Below, one piece after another: positions 1-8,667 of a stretch of DNA of 50,379 nucleotides. Origin of the DNA: a bacterium (lineage in GTDB: Bacteria > Electryoneota > Electryoneia > Electryoneales > Electryoneaceae). The notes below the pieces were generated by a model. That model made no database searches, was not told the origin of the DNA, and saw only the letters and a list, made by a program, of their open reading frames with translations. Where the stretch lies: assembly GCA_028278125.1 (NCBI GenBank), contig JANQEY010000274.1, forward strand, positions 1 through 50,379, read 5' to 3'. Positions within the stretch are counted from its first letter, which is position 1. Each line of letters opens with the position of its first letter. The position numbers were made by a program, and so were the translations under genes.

Positions 1-621
1 TGGCAGGCGGAATTCTGGAATTCCGTACATCAAAACACCGCCTGGTTTATGAAGTGCTTCATAAATGGTTACATCATGCCCAAGTTTGGCAAGCTCTCCG
101 GCCACGGTCAAACCCGCAGGTCCACAGCCAATTATAGCGGCTTTCCGTCCCGTGGGTGGTGCTATTTCAGGTATAACAACCTCGTTGTTATCACGTTCCC
201 AATCGGCAATAAATCTTTCAAGCCGACCGATTGCGACAGGTTCACCCTTTATTCCGGTAACGCAGACAGCTTCACACTGCTCTTCCTGTGGGCAAACACG
301 ACCACAGATTGCTGGGAGGGCGTTATCGTTTTTCATGATCCTGGCGGCTTCCTTGAAGTTACCGTCACGAATTTCCCGGATAAATCCGGGAATATCAATT
401 TCAACAGGGCAACCGTTTACACATTTCGGCTTTTTGCAGAAAATACAACGGCTTGCTTCAGCACGAGCGGTTTCGATGGAATAACCAAAAGGTACTTCCT
501 TGAAATTTTTCCGTCGTTCGGCCGGTTCCTGCTCTGGCATCGGGTGACGTGGCAGCTTAGGTTTCTTTGGCTTAGCTTGCTTCTTTTCAGGAGCTTTTTC
601 GTTCTTTACTTCCGTTGTCAT
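1..621 (-). CDS. gltA: NADPH-dependent glutamate synthase small-subunit-like (GltA/NfnB) protein, partial
   Basis: Partial gene, cut by the left window edge; the first 207 codons are present. The family are FAD/NADPH oxidoreductases with two [4Fe-4S] clusters: the GltD/GltA subunit of glutamate synthase, or NfnB/SudA when paired with the gene next to it. Visible features are a Lys/Pro-rich N-terminus (about residues 8-28), then the cysteine motif CIFCKKPKC..GCP (about 60-76), a second set ICGRVCP..QCEAVC (about 106-121), and the start of the FAD-binding Rossmann fold, AAIIGCGPAGL (about 154-164). The ATG at 621 is preceded by GAGGAGG at good spacing and overlaps the stop of the upstream gene by four bases (ATGA), so the two are translationally coupled. 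The pairing argues for an Nfn/sulfide-dehydrogenase-type complex rather than true GOGAT, since the large glutamate synthase subunit is not seen. Confidence 0.93.
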   Translation of the reverse strand, partial: MTTEVKNEKAPEKKQAKPKKPKLPRHPMPEQEPAERRKNFKEVPFGYSIETARAEASRCIFCKKPKCVNGCPVEIDIPGFIREIRDGNFKEAARIMKNDNALPAICGRVCPQEEQCEAVCVTGIKGEPVAIGRLERFIADWERDNNEVVIPEIAPPTGRKAAIIGCGPAGLTVAGELAKLGHDVTIYEALHKPGGVLMYGIPEFRLP

Positions 622-1481
622 TTTCCAGCCTCCTCGGTCTCAGCGTCACGTCCGATTTTACATTTATGATAAATTTCCATCGATTCTTTTTCCTGCTCGA
701 GGTATGCAGATTGACGCATCGTCAATTCATCAAAATCCACCTGGTGACCGTCAAATTCAGGACCGTCAACACAGACAAACTGCGATTTACCGTCAATACT
801 GACACGGCATCCACCACACATTCCCGTTCCATCAACCATAATCGAGTTCAAACTGACCATAGTGGGTAGATCATATTTTTTCGTCAGCATACTGGTGAAT
901 TTCATCATTGGAACAGGACCTATAGCAACAACCATATCGATCTTCAGACCTTCATCGATCAATTGCTGCAAAGCGTCCGTTACAAATCCATGTATTCCAT
1001 GACTGCCATCATCTGTCGCCAGTAAGACACGGTCGGAAACAGCTTTCATGTCTTCAACCATTATCAGCAGGTCTTTTGAACGGGCGCCTATTATAGAAAT
1101 TACCTGGTTACCGGCATCTTTCATCGCAGCCGCGATAGGGTAGACCGGAGCGACGCCAATACCACCACCTATACAGACAACCGTACCCAGTTTTTCGATA
1201 TGCGTGGGACGCCCCAATGGTCCGGCTATATCCTGGATAGTATCACCCTTTTCAACATTACCGAGGGCATGGGTGCTTTTGCCAATTTCCTGGATAATCA
1301 GCCTGAGAGATCCTTCGTCAGGATTTGAATCAACAATTGTTAACGGGATTCGTTCACCCTGCTCGTTTAACCGTAAAAGAATAAATTGACCAGCCTTTCT
1401 TTTCCGGGCAATCACCGGGGCTTCAACTTCAAGGTCAACTATACCTTCAGCAAGTCTCTGTTTCTTAAGAACCGTATTCAT
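618..1481 (-). CDS. Nfn/SudB-type FAD/NAD(P)-binding [2Fe-2S] subunit (ferredoxin-NADP+ reductase alpha-like)
   Basis: About 287 residues, usual size for the NfnA/SudB subunit that pairs with a GltA-like protein. The order is an FAD-binding beta-barrel (KAGQFILLRL, about residues 30-39), an NAD-binding fold (CIGGGIGVAPVYP, about 104-116) and a C-terminal iron-sulfur motif GTGMCGGCRV plus a later FVCVDGPEFDG (three cysteines, about 222-242), the arrangement that carries a [2Fe-2S] cluster in this family. Nfn complexes bifurcate electrons between NADH, NADPH and ferredoxin; other members act as sulfide dehydrogenase, so the exact donor is inference. The ATG at 1481 is preferred over a longer reading to 1565 because GAGGAG lies just before it and the alignable family sequence begins there. 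It overlaps the next gene by ATGA. Confidence 0.9.
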   Translation of the reverse strand: MNTVLKKQRLAEGIVDLEVEAPVIARKRKAGQFILLRLNEQGERIPLTIVDSNPDEGSLRLIIQEIGKSTHALGNVEKGDTIQDIAGPLGRPTHIEKLGTVVCIGGGIGVAPVYPIAAAMKDAGNQVISIIGARSKDLLIMVEDMKAVSDRVLLATDDGSHGIHGFVTDALQQLIDEGLKIDMVVAIGPVPMMKFTSMLTKKYDLPTMVSLNSIMVDGTGMCGGCRVSIDGKSQFVCVDGPEFDGHQVDFDELTMRQSAYLEQEKESMEIYHKCKIGRDAETEEAGK

Positions 1482-1737
1482 AAACTCCTCGCTTAATATT
1501 GAGGGCAAATCAAAGGAAAAACCATAAAATATTTCATCATCAGAAATATTATCTCGAAGCGTCAAAACTATGTTTGTCCAGTACCATTTTCAATACTGTA
1601 GATCACACTAAACCATGAGTTTGACTCCCCGAACTTTTATTGAGATAATTCACTGAGACTTGGCATGTAGTTGAGAGAATTTATTAGATCACAAACAGGA
1701 ACGATTTCCCTTGATATTTCCTAATGGGTTTACATAT

Positions 1738-1768
1738 ATTACGAATATGTAATATACGAAAGCGTAAT
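1738..1768. promoter_or_regulatory. Tandem palindromes, probable MarR autoregulatory operator
   Basis: Two adjacent inverted repeats: ATTAC-GAATAT-GTAAT (1738-1753) and TACG-AAAG-CGTA (1755-1766). They end four bases before the ATG of the MarR gene. MarR proteins bind such short A+T-rich palindromes as dimers and usually repress their own operon. The position, overlapping where ribosomes or polymerase would bind, fits this. Binding is inferred. Confidence 0.55.
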
Positions 1769-1771
1769 ACC

Positions 1772-2212
1772 ATGGCATTAAAGATTCTTAGTCCCATACA
1801 CAGGGCTAATCGTCAAATCCAGATGTATTTCGAAGGAAGGATTGACGAGAATAAGGTTAACAGAGTTGAAGCACATATTTTAACATATTTAAGATCATAT
1901 GGTCCCTGCAGTGTCGGCCAGGTTGTTGACGTAACCGGCCAGAAAAGATCAACAATTACCGGCATCCTTGACCGTCTGGAAAAAAGAAACCTGTTGGCTC
2001 GTAAGCTTGATCCAGAGGATAGACGTTCTTTCCTGGTTGAGCTTGTTGGGAGTGGAAATAAACTGGCTGAACAGGTAAATGAGGCACTTATTCAATTCGA
2101 GGAGAAAATACTTGGGCAGATCTCTACAGATGACCTGGAAGGTTTTCGGAAAGTAATGGAGAGTATTTCCATTCTTACTGACTCCAGGCAACTTCCGGGT
2201 AAATTACCCTGA
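1772..2212 (+). CDS. MarR-family transcriptional regulator
   Basis: About 146 residues, the normal MarR length. A winged helix is visible: CSVGQVVDVTGQKRSTITGILDRLEKRNLL (helix-turn-helix and recognition helix, split around residues 50-80), followed by the wing RKLDPEDRRSFLVEL with the typical DxRR motif. The start at 1772 is chosen over a longer reading from 1724 because the extra 16 codons consist of the operator palindromes. No strong ribosome site is visible. The next gene begins 20 bases after the stop with its own ribosome site, so MarR and DinB-like genes form an operon. The ligand is unknown. Confidence 0.88.
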   Translation: MALKILSPIHRANRQIQMYFEGRIDENKVNRVEAHILTYLRSYGPCSVGQVVDVTGQKRSTITGILDRLEKRNLLARKLDPEDRRSFLVELVGSGNKLAEQVNEALIQFEEKILGQISTDDLEGFRKVMESISILTDSRQLPGKLP

Positions 2213-2232
2213 CAAATTTGAAAGGAATTGCG

Positions 2233-2724
2233 ATGATAACTAATGACCTGCAAAAGAATTACGATTTTTCATTCAGAGTATTGTTGAAAAATCTTGATGG
2301 AATTGATCATGAGGATAGCCTTGTGATCCCGGGAAAGTCTGGGAATTGCATCAATTGGATATTAAACCATGTTCTGGATACGCGTAAGGGAGTATTAAGG
2401 CTGGCTGGAGCTGATTTTTCAGAAAAATTCGCAGCATTGCCAAAATTTGATGCATATAAACCTTTTAATGCTGAGGAAGCCGTTGAGTTGGAGGATCTGA
2501 AAGAACTATTCCAGGAGTCGCAGGATGCATTAATGGCTGCCCTGGATAAGTTAGAAGGAGACCGGTTGGACAAGAAGGGACCAAGTGATATTTTTGGACC
2601 CGATACGACACTTGGTCAAATGCTGATGTTATTAAACTATCATGAATCCTACCACACCGGACAGGTTGGTCTATTGCGCAGAATCCTGGGTAAAGAGGGA
2701 GTGATTAAAGCGCCTAAATCATAA
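2233..2724 (+). CDS. DinB-superfamily four-helix protein
   Basis: About 163 residues. The DinB/YfiT fold is indicated by a first histidine in the segment NWILNHVLDTR and the C-terminal motif YHESYHTGQVGLLRR, in which the two histidines complete a three-histidine metal site. Members include thiol transferases (bacillithiol or mycothiol dependent) and many uncharacterised metal-binding proteins. AAAGGA precedes the ATG at 2233. Co-transcribed with MarR, so probably responds to the same signal, perhaps an electrophile or antibiotic. It converges with and overlaps the 3' end of the minus-strand gene by six bases, and no terminator lies between them. The substrate cannot be read from sequence. Confidence 0.82.
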   Translation: MITNDLQKNYDFSFRVLLKNLDGIDHEDSLVIPGKSGNCINWILNHVLDTRKGVLRLAGADFSEKFAALPKFDAYKPFNAEEAVELEDLKELFQESQDALMAALDKLEGDRLDKKGPSDIFGPDTTLGQMLMLLNYHESYHTGQVGLLRRILGKEGVIKAPKS

Positions 2725-3792
2725 GCTGACTCTATTCTCCAGCATCACTATGACTGCGTTCGCTGCACGTTCGGCTGCTTTACCATCGATTGGCCCAACC
2801 AGTAGTGGGCCATATTTTTTTCTCAAATTCTTCTTTTCACGTGGATTTGTGAAACAATGTTTTACGGCTTCGATTGTCTCTGGAAGGTCAGCTGTCTCGA
2901 TTCCCACATCTCTCCATTTATACTCAATATCTTCCGGGTCGTAGTGATGGAAAGTTTTCTGGAGAGGATTATTTACGAGGACAACCGGCTTATCAAGTGC
3001 GATCGCTTCCATATATGCCGACGATACATCCGAAATTACCACGTCTGAAGCCAAAATAGCGGGGGTTATATCCTGGTCTCCGATGAGAACTACATTCTCC
3101 TCGACAATAGATAAGAGTTCATACAGCTCTACCCAAGTTTGTGGCGACATTCCATGCAGTTTTACCAGCAGTTTAGTATTATCGCGTGTAATCTGACGAA
3201 TGCCATCTGTGAGAACGGGAACGGCAGATAATTCGGGATTATAAGTAGGCGCCAGTAATACAACTTTTTCGTTGTTCTTAATCGAATATTGATACCTTGC
3301 AGATTCTTTTGTGATAATTCCCTGGCCGATTGGATCGAACTTCACCAGTCCAGTCGCGATTACAGGTGTGTGGATCGCATTTTTCAGAATATTCGCGTGA
3401 TGTTCACCCGGAACGCATATCAGGTCAGCGCCGTTTTCCCTTTGTACAGCAGAAGCTGTTGTATAGAACGTTCCTTTGCAAATAAGCCCATGATTTACGT
3501 TGACAAATTTCCCGCCCCAGTCGATTGCGCCAAAATCAGCATCCGCTACTACCGTGACATCAGGATCAAACAACTTGATTTCCGATTCAGGAATCCAAGT
3601 TGTATTGCTTTGATTCAATTGTTTAATCATAACATCAGATAATCCAAGCCCGGCTATTCCGTCAATAGCTGGAGCATAGGGAGGAGATGAATAGACGATG
3701 TTAATCTCAGGATGATTTTCACTGATCCAGTCGGAAATCGGTGAAAGATGGGGGAGATGGAGGTTTCTTTTCGCATAAAACAGCAGTTTCAT
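2719..3792 (-). CDS. CDP-glycerol glycerophosphotransferase-like (TagF/TagB-type, GT-B) protein
   Basis: 357 residues. The TagB/TagF-like C-terminal catalytic region is recognisable: VNHGLICKG (about 96-104), LAPTYNPELSAVP, the KLHG motif (about 212-215), and DVVISDVSSAYMEAIALDKP (about 257-276), which matches the conserved DxSS...E segment that contacts the CDP moiety. The family adds polyol-phosphate units to cell-surface polymers. In Gram-negatives such proteins modify O-antigen, capsule or exopolysaccharide. There is no signal peptide or membrane segment, so it is cytoplasmic or peripheral. The ATG overlaps the previous gene's stop by four bases (ATGA), so the two are coupled. The donor is unproven; UDP- or CDP-linked alternatives are possible. 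Confidence 0.8.
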   Translation of the reverse strand: MKLLFYAKRNLHLPHLSPISDWISENHPEINIVYSSPPYAPAIDGIAGLGLSDVMIKQLNQSNTTWIPESEIKLFDPDVTVVADADFGAIDWGGKFVNVNHGLICKGTFYTTASAVQRENGADLICVPGEHHANILKNAIHTPVIATGLVKFDPIGQGIITKESARYQYSIKNNEKVVLLAPTYNPELSAVPVLTDGIRQITRDNTKLLVKLHGMSPQTWVELYELLSIVEENVVLIGDQDITPAILASDVVISDVSSAYMEAIALDKPVVLVNNPLQKTFHHYDPEDIEYKWRDVGIETADLPETIEAVKHCFTNPREKKNLRKKYGPLLVGPIDGKAAERAANAVIVMLENRVSL

Positions 3793-5810
3793 TGCACCAG
3801 TTCCTCCAAACTTACATCGAACTCATCAACAAGCTGATGCAATATTGTATCATCATTTATCTCGCTGGTTGCTTTCTTGAGGTGATAGAGGACTTTCTTG
3901 CGGTTGCCCTGTTTCTGATAATGATTTGCCAACCTGACATGACCGTTATTGTTGTAGGATTCAGTTGATTTCCTGTCTGGTGCCACTCTTAGAAAATCAT
4001 CACTATTCTGATCTAATTTTTCGCCATTTTCTTTCGGGAGTGGACTTGAAATCCAGTCAGCTAATTGCCTTATTCTTTGTTCTATTAAATCAACACTATC
4101 GAGTTTCCTTTCATTTACAAAACCGACAACGTCAAGCGCCAGTAAAGTGTTATCCTGAGATAAATCAGGTATAATCCCTTCAGAAAGATATTTAATAATA
4201 GAGTCCTTATATTCTTCTATATCAGGAAATACAACAATATCCATTCCCGGTTTGGATTCTACTGGGACTGCTATCGCCATATGCCTGAATCTTGAATATT
4301 TATCTAGAGAATCATATTCAGCAGCAATTTCCGGTTCAATACCAAAACGGATTAATGGATCCTGGACAGGAGAACCGTTAACAAGCACAGGAACCACGAT
4401 TTTATTTCCATTATTGCGTCTCACCTGGTTAACCAACCGTTTTAAGGCATCACTACCGATCCTGGCTTGATCAGAAATCATGGCTATATAATTTGATTTT
4501 TTCAGGATTTTTTTTATCGCCTGGACATCAGTCCTCAAGACAATATTCACTTGTTCATCAACGATTTTATTCCGGTAATAACTTTCAACTTTTTCTGTAG
4601 TCAGAAGGTGCAGGAAAGTTTTCAAAACAGTAGGGGAATTATCCAGCGAGTTGATTAATTCAATGGCGCTGTCATCTTCAGTATCAGTCGAAATTAAAAC
4701 ATCCAATCTCTCTTGGTTCCATTTAACGGGATAGACTTTATTCTCAACAAGTTTCACTATTTCTTCTGCAATCCGTTGGGATGCATTTCCATCGCTCAGG
4801 TGGTGAAGCTGAATATTAATATTTTCACTTTGACCATCTTTTTCCGTGGTTTCCCGGGAATTTCCGCCTAAAGCCGCTTTTATATCTTCCAAACTCGATG
4901 ATCTGACAGCATAATCACGGAACATGTTTTCGGGTGCATTCGGATGGTACGATGGCCATTCTGCAGAATTAGGATTATCGAAGAGGACAACTTGTTTATC
5001 AAGAAGTTTAGCTTCCAGCCAGGCTGAATGTACGTCGGATATAATTATATCAGCAAGCTGAATATACCGGTCGTAATCCGTGTTTCTAAGCAAGTGCATA
5101 TTCGTATTGTTTTCTGCAATACTCGAATGAGCCTGGAAAGTCTCACTAGACGGGGCAAAATCCAGAGCTATCAGAATAGTTGTTTTCTCATCCACAATCT
5201 GTTGTATCCTGGTCCACAGGATGGGAACAGCCGAGTGCGCGATTGACGTTGAAGGAATATAGAGAATCACCCTTTGGTCAGGATTTATTCCACAGGTTTT
5301 GAATAAAGTTTCGCGGGATGGCATAGCATGTTGGAAAAATCTGTCCAGCCTGGGCACACCGGTTGCCAGGATTGGTGCAAATACACGGTTGCTCTTTTCA
5401 AGTATAAGCTTATGATACTCTCCCGGAACCGTTATGAGATCGAATTCGTTGTAATAATTAAGTGAGTTATCCAGCTGGTAGAATTTCCCCTCGCTTGCAA
5501 GGCTCCGTGGAACAAATACTTTTCTACCGGGGTTATTAATTTTGTGAACTGTAAAATCAGCAAATATTGTAATACCAGGATTATATTTATTAGAATCTGA
5601 GATTAATGGCAGGTTTAATTTTTTAATAATATCAACTAAGTGGATAACTTGTTCCTCATTTTGCTTGGAACTTGATGGCGTATGACCGAATAGAACTTCA
5701 TAGGAGTTATTGTTTGTCAACTGATTATACACGGGCAATAAAGCATATATATCTTGAGGTGAATCCAAATACAGGAGTAACCGTTTCACAAAATATTCTC
5801 CATCAAACAT
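3789..5810 (-). CDS. Two-part protein: TagF-like GT-B domain plus C-terminal region of unclear fold
   Basis: 673 residues. The N-terminal half (about 1-330) is a paralogue of the downstream protein: VPGEYHKLILEKS, ATGVPRLDRF, LYIPSTSIAHSAVP and the donor-site segment DIIISDVHSAWLEAKLLDK (about 255-273). The KLHG motif of the neighbour is replaced by IALDFAP, so this copy may be altered in activity. The C-terminal half (about 360-600) contains DVLISTDTEDDSAIELINSL and later IVVPVLVNGSPVQDPLIRFG, vaguely like the core of a family-2 glycosyltransferase, and ends with a TPR-like helix pair (HVRLANHYQKQGNRKKVLYH). A two-domain transferase making a repeating glycan-polyol phosphate unit is a reasonable inference. 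The order and coupling suggest the two proteins work together. Confidence 0.68.
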   Translation of the reverse strand: MFDGEYFVKRLLLYLDSPQDIYALLPVYNQLTNNNSYEVLFGHTPSSSKQNEEQVIHLVDIIKKLNLPLISDSNKYNPGITIFADFTVHKINNPGRKVFVPRSLASEGKFYQLDNSLNYYNEFDLITVPGEYHKLILEKSNRVFAPILATGVPRLDRFFQHAMPSRETLFKTCGINPDQRVILYIPSTSIAHSAVPILWTRIQQIVDEKTTILIALDFAPSSETFQAHSSIAENNTNMHLLRNTDYDRYIQLADIIISDVHSAWLEAKLLDKQVVLFDNPNSAEWPSYHPNAPENMFRDYAVRSSSLEDIKAALGGNSRETTEKDGQSENINIQLHHLSDGNASQRIAEEIVKLVENKVYPVKWNQERLDVLISTDTEDDSAIELINSLDNSPTVLKTFLHLLTTEKVESYYRNKIVDEQVNIVLRTDVQAIKKILKKSNYIAMISDQARIGSDALKRLVNQVRRNNGNKIVVPVLVNGSPVQDPLIRFGIEPEIAAEYDSLDKYSRFRHMAIAVPVESKPGMDIVVFPDIEEYKDSIIKYLSEGIIPDLSQDNTLLALDVVGFVNERKLDSVDLIEQRIRQLADWISSPLPKENGEKLDQNSDDFLRVAPDRKSTESYNNNGHVRLANHYQKQGNRKKVLYHLKKATSEINDDTILHQLVDEFDVSLEELVQ

Positions 5811-6134
5811 TAATATCCTGTTATATCAAAGCATATATTATGCCTGTAGATTTGTTTGATTGAGAACGATTAGTGCTTGTTTATGTCTATGATTACTAAC
5901 TGATTATAATTCCGTGGTACTCAGCTGGAGAATATTGTGCATGACAGGAAGTGGAATATTTTGCCCTTGATGAAGTAATTTATGTCTGCCTGAAAATTCG
6001 GATTAATACGACAGATATTATAGGTCTTTTGTCTACCTCAGGGTACTCGCATAAATCCAATTAGTTCTTGATTCAGGGATATTTGCGCTCTAACTTGCGA
6101 AGCTATTGATTTAAACCGTTTGGAGTTAAGAAAG
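5811..6134. other. Divergent intergenic region (324 bp)
   Basis: Lies between the divergently read TagF-like pair and rpmE, so it should hold both promoters. A palindrome GCATA-TAT-TATGC (5831-5843) sits 21 bases before the minus-strand start and could be a regulator site or overlap its -10 region. No strong sigma-70 pair, riboswitch or open frame with a ribosome site was recognised. Confidence 0.5.
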
Positions 6135-6350
6135 ATGAAAAAGGGAATACATCCTTCATACAATTATGTCACCGTAACTTGCGCATGCGGCGCAAACTGG
6201 CATACTCGCAGCACTTTAAAGGATGAGATCAAGGTAGAAATCTGTTCAAGCTGTCATCCATTTTTCACTGGGAAGCAGAAACTGGTTGACACTGCCGGAC
6301 GTGTAGACAAGTTCTACAAGAAGTATGGCATGAAGCAGTCCGGAGCCTGA
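6135..6350 (+). CDS. rpmE: 50S ribosomal protein L31 (zinc-binding type)
   Basis: 71 residues. The family signature is clear: [10 protein letters not shown] at the start, then [14 protein letters not shown] and [26 protein letters not shown]. The CxC and CxxC cysteines form the zinc site of the C+ form of L31. The ATG at 6135 is preceded by GGAG with nine-base spacing; a longer frame from 6120 has no family support. It is followed at once by the YqhQ/DUF1385 gene, a neighbour pair seen in several anaerobe lineages. Confidence 0.97.
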   Translation: MKKGIHPSYNYVTVTCACGANWHTRSTLKDEIKVEICSSCHPFFTGKQKLVDTAGRVDKFYKKYGMKQSGA

Positions 6351-6390
6351 TCTGTCTGACAATAGAAATACAAAAGAACGACCGCCGAAC

Positions 6391-7374
6391 GTGGGTGGCC
6401 AGGCAGTCCTTGAAGGTGTGATGATGCGCAGCCCCTGGCGAATCGCGACTGCAGTACGCGATCCGGAAGGGGAGATACAGGTTAAAGCATATCCTTTTGT
6501 CAGCCTCACAAAGAGAAGCAAACTAGCCGGATTGCCGGTGATGCGTGGTGCTATCGGTCTTTTTGAGGCTATGAAGATAGGTATTGATTCGCTTAACTGG
6601 TCCGGGGAGATAGCCGGAGAGACTGATGGCGAGCATACCTTCTGGAGCCGGCTGATGGAAGTCGGCGCTTTTATTTTCGCCTTTGTCTTCGGGATCGGTC
6701 TTTTTATGGCGGTTCCTTATGCCGTTGCCGGTCTTGTACCGAAGAGTGAAAACCAGGTTTTATTTCACCTGGTGGCTGGAACTCTGCGTATTCTTCTCCT
6801 GTTAGGTTACATGGGTGCAATCGCTTTTATTCCTGATATTAAACGAGTATTTCAATATCACGGATCAGAACACAAAAGCATCTTCACCTATGAAGGAAAC
6901 TATCCTCTCTGTATAAACAGCGCTAAAGAACAAAGCAGGTTCCATCCCAGGTGCGGTACCAGTTTTTTACTGCTTGCTGCCGTTCTGACCATGCTTGGCT
7001 TTATGGCATTTGACAGCCTTTTTGTAACCTTCATCGGTGAAATTGAAGGTCCTTTACAACGTGTAGCCATCCATCTTCCATTTATTCCACTGATTGCCGG
7101 ATTGGGATACGAAGTATTACGCCTCGTCGAAAAACATTCAGAAGAGCCGGCCTGGCAGCCATTGGTGAAACCGGGATTCTGGTTGCAGGGTATTACAACT
7201 CGTGAACCTGAAGACGAAATGGTTGAAGTAGCTCTTGCGGCACTTTTGGAAAGTCTTGTAGATACCGAAGATGAGTTCCTGGGAGTAAACAGGAACACCA
7301 TCAATACTGACGTAGAAGACGAAGTGGATAAGGAACCGGAAAAGGATTTAACTGCAGATTTGCAGGAAACATAA
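6391..7374 (+). CDS. YqhQ-family membrane protein (DUF1385)
   Basis: About 327 residues from the GTG at 6391. DUF1385 is identified by GGQAVLEGVMMRSP at the N-terminus, the motif YHGSEHKSIFTYE, and SRFHPRCGTSFLLL. Several membrane segments follow (about residues 90-118, 130-155, 188-212, 225-245), with an acidic, probably disordered C-terminal tail. The role is unknown, although the HGSEHK histidines suggest metal binding. Start choice is uncertain: no ribosome site precedes the GTG, but the frame is open upstream and a CTG at 6352 has GGAG six bases before it (inside the end of rpmE). That start would add the short lead that relatives have before GGQA. Confidence 0.88.
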   Translation: MGGQAVLEGVMMRSPWRIATAVRDPEGEIQVKAYPFVSLTKRSKLAGLPVMRGAIGLFEAMKIGIDSLNWSGEIAGETDGEHTFWSRLMEVGAFIFAFVFGIGLFMAVPYAVAGLVPKSENQVLFHLVAGTLRILLLLGYMGAIAFIPDIKRVFQYHGSEHKSIFTYEGNYPLCINSAKEQSRFHPRCGTSFLLLAAVLTMLGFMAFDSLFVTFIGEIEGPLQRVAIHLPFIPLIAGLGYEVLRLVEKHSEEPAWQPLVKPGFWLQGITTREPEDEMVEVALAALLESLVDTEDEFLGVNRNTINTDVEDEVDKEPEKDLTADLQET

Positions 7375-7405
7375 TCTATATACAGTACATTTTAGTAGAA
7401 CGAGC

Positions 7406-7933
7406 ATGATGAAATCCCAGAAGAACATAATGAAAGCAGATTTTGAGTACACAATGGAGTCCGCGCTTGCAGCTGAATCTGTTGATAAGCTAAAGAATAC
7501 TTATCTTCACTGGATTGAACGAGCTCTGCAGACAATTAGTGATTCATCGGTCTGGGATAAACCGAATTCGAGCGTTAACAGCATCGGAAATCTTCTGCTT
7601 CACCTCGAGGGGAATGTCCGGCAATGGATTATCCACGGTTTGGGTGGCGAGAAAGACAACAGGGAACGGGATAAGGAATTTTCCGCCCTGGACGGTGCAT
7701 CCGCCATTGAACTCCTGAATAACCTGAAACAGACTGTTGATACCGCGTGTAATATAATCTCGGAATATGACAGTTCTGAGAAACTAATGAAAGAACTGGT
7801 GATCCAGGGATTTACTACAAACGCTTACGCGGCTATCTTTCATGTTGTTGAGCATTTTTCATATCATACAGGTCAAATAGTCTGGATTACTAAAGAAAAA
7901 ACGGATAAAGACCTGAAGTTTTACGAGCTGTAA
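7406..7933 (+). CDS. DinB-superfamily protein (DUF1572-like)
   Basis: 175 residues, a second DinB-fold protein but not a close copy of the one at 2233. Evidence: NSIGNLLLHLEGNVRQWI with the first conserved histidine and C-terminal HVVEHFSYHTGQIVWITKE with the other two. These give the three-histidine metal site. It starts 31 bases after the YqhQ stop and probably shares its transcript. An alternative ATG lies at 7430. The biochemical role is unknown; some relatives are thiol-dependent transferases. Confidence 0.8.
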   Translation: MMKSQKNIMKADFEYTMESALAAESVDKLKNTYLHWIERALQTISDSSVWDKPNSSVNSIGNLLLHLEGNVRQWIIHGLGGEKDNRERDKEFSALDGASAIELLNNLKQTVDTACNIISEYDSSEKLMKELVIQGFTTNAYAAIFHVVEHFSYHTGQIVWITKEKTDKDLKFYEL

Positions 7934-7992
7934 ACAAAATACAGTTATCATAAATAGTTTAAAGTAAATAATATTTTAAGAGGGGAAAATCG

Positions 7993-8535
7993 ATGAAAGT
8001 CTGGCACGTTTTATTAATCGCTGTTATTGCGGTTTGTTTTGTTGCATGCTCAAACCAGCAGGGTGGAACAGAGACCAAGGCTGAAGCCACGGCAACAACA
8101 ACGGGTGAAATTCAGAAAGTTGGTGATGAGATCTCTCTGGCTGTTGTAACACCGATCAACACCATCCTGGAAAAACCGGAAGAATACCTGGGTAAAACCC
8201 TGGTTATTGAAGGTAAAGTAAATGGACGTTGCGCCGGTTCCGGCTGCTGGGTCTCATTAGCTCGTGAAGGCACCGATGATGTCTTTTACGTGAAGAGTGA
8301 TGACCATTCCTTTGTATTCCCTGAAAAATCCGTTGGCTGCAATATCAAGGTACAGGGTGATTTAATGGTTATGGATCCTTCCGGGAAAGAGAAGAAGCAT
8401 GAGCATAAGGAAGGTGAAGTTGAAGAAGGCCATGTCTGCCCACAACCTGTCTATTACCTGAATCCAAAGGGATGTGAAGTATTCCCGGCTGTCGAAGGTG
8501 AAACCACAGAAAAAGCTGAAAAAGATCATGCTTAG
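7993..8535 (+). CDS. Exported lipoprotein with DUF4920-like domain
   Basis: 180 residues. It starts with a hydrophobic signal and a lipobox ending FVAC (Cys about residue 19), so it is a predicted lipoprotein. After a Thr/Ala-rich linker (about 25-45) comes a small beta domain with GRCAGSGCWVSLA (about 77-89), the CxxxGCW pattern of DUF4920 proteins, plus further cysteines at VGCN, HVCPQP and KGCEV. The C-terminus is His/Glu-rich (KKHEHKEGE) and could bind metal. GAGGGG lies just before the ATG. A strong terminator follows 17 bases after the stop. Function unknown; metal or redox handling in the periplasm is a guess from the Cys/His content. Confidence 0.82.
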   Translation: MKVWHVLLIAVIAVCFVACSNQQGGTETKAEATATTTGEIQKVGDEISLAVVTPINTILEKPEEYLGKTLVIEGKVNGRCAGSGCWVSLAREGTDDVFYVKSDDHSFVFPEKSVGCNIKVQGDLMVMDPSGKEKKHEHKEGEVEEGHVCPQPVYYLNPKGCEVFPAVEGETTEKAEKDHA

Positions 8536-8552
8536 TCGAATTTGATCATAAT

Positions 8553-8588
8553 AAAAGCGGCATTCTATCGAGTGCCGCTTTTTTCTTT
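8553..8588 (+). terminator. Rho-independent terminator
   Basis: Ten-base stem AAAAGCGGCA (8553-8562) with TGCCGCTTTT (8573-8582), ten-base loop, and a T run continuing to about 8588. It ends the DUF4920 lipoprotein transcript. Its left arm and first loop bases are repeated in the terminator at 8906. Confidence 0.93.
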
Positions 8589-8667
8589 TATTCACTTTTA
8601 ACAATGCATCTATCATCCCTGACTGAATGCGATTCAGGCTACATATATTATAATGATGGTGTTGGAG

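Noticed and set aside
49..669. Plus-strand open frames over the left end
   Set aside because: They are shadows of the GltA-like gene on the minus strand, which has two iron-sulfur motifs, a Rossmann fold and a ribosome site.
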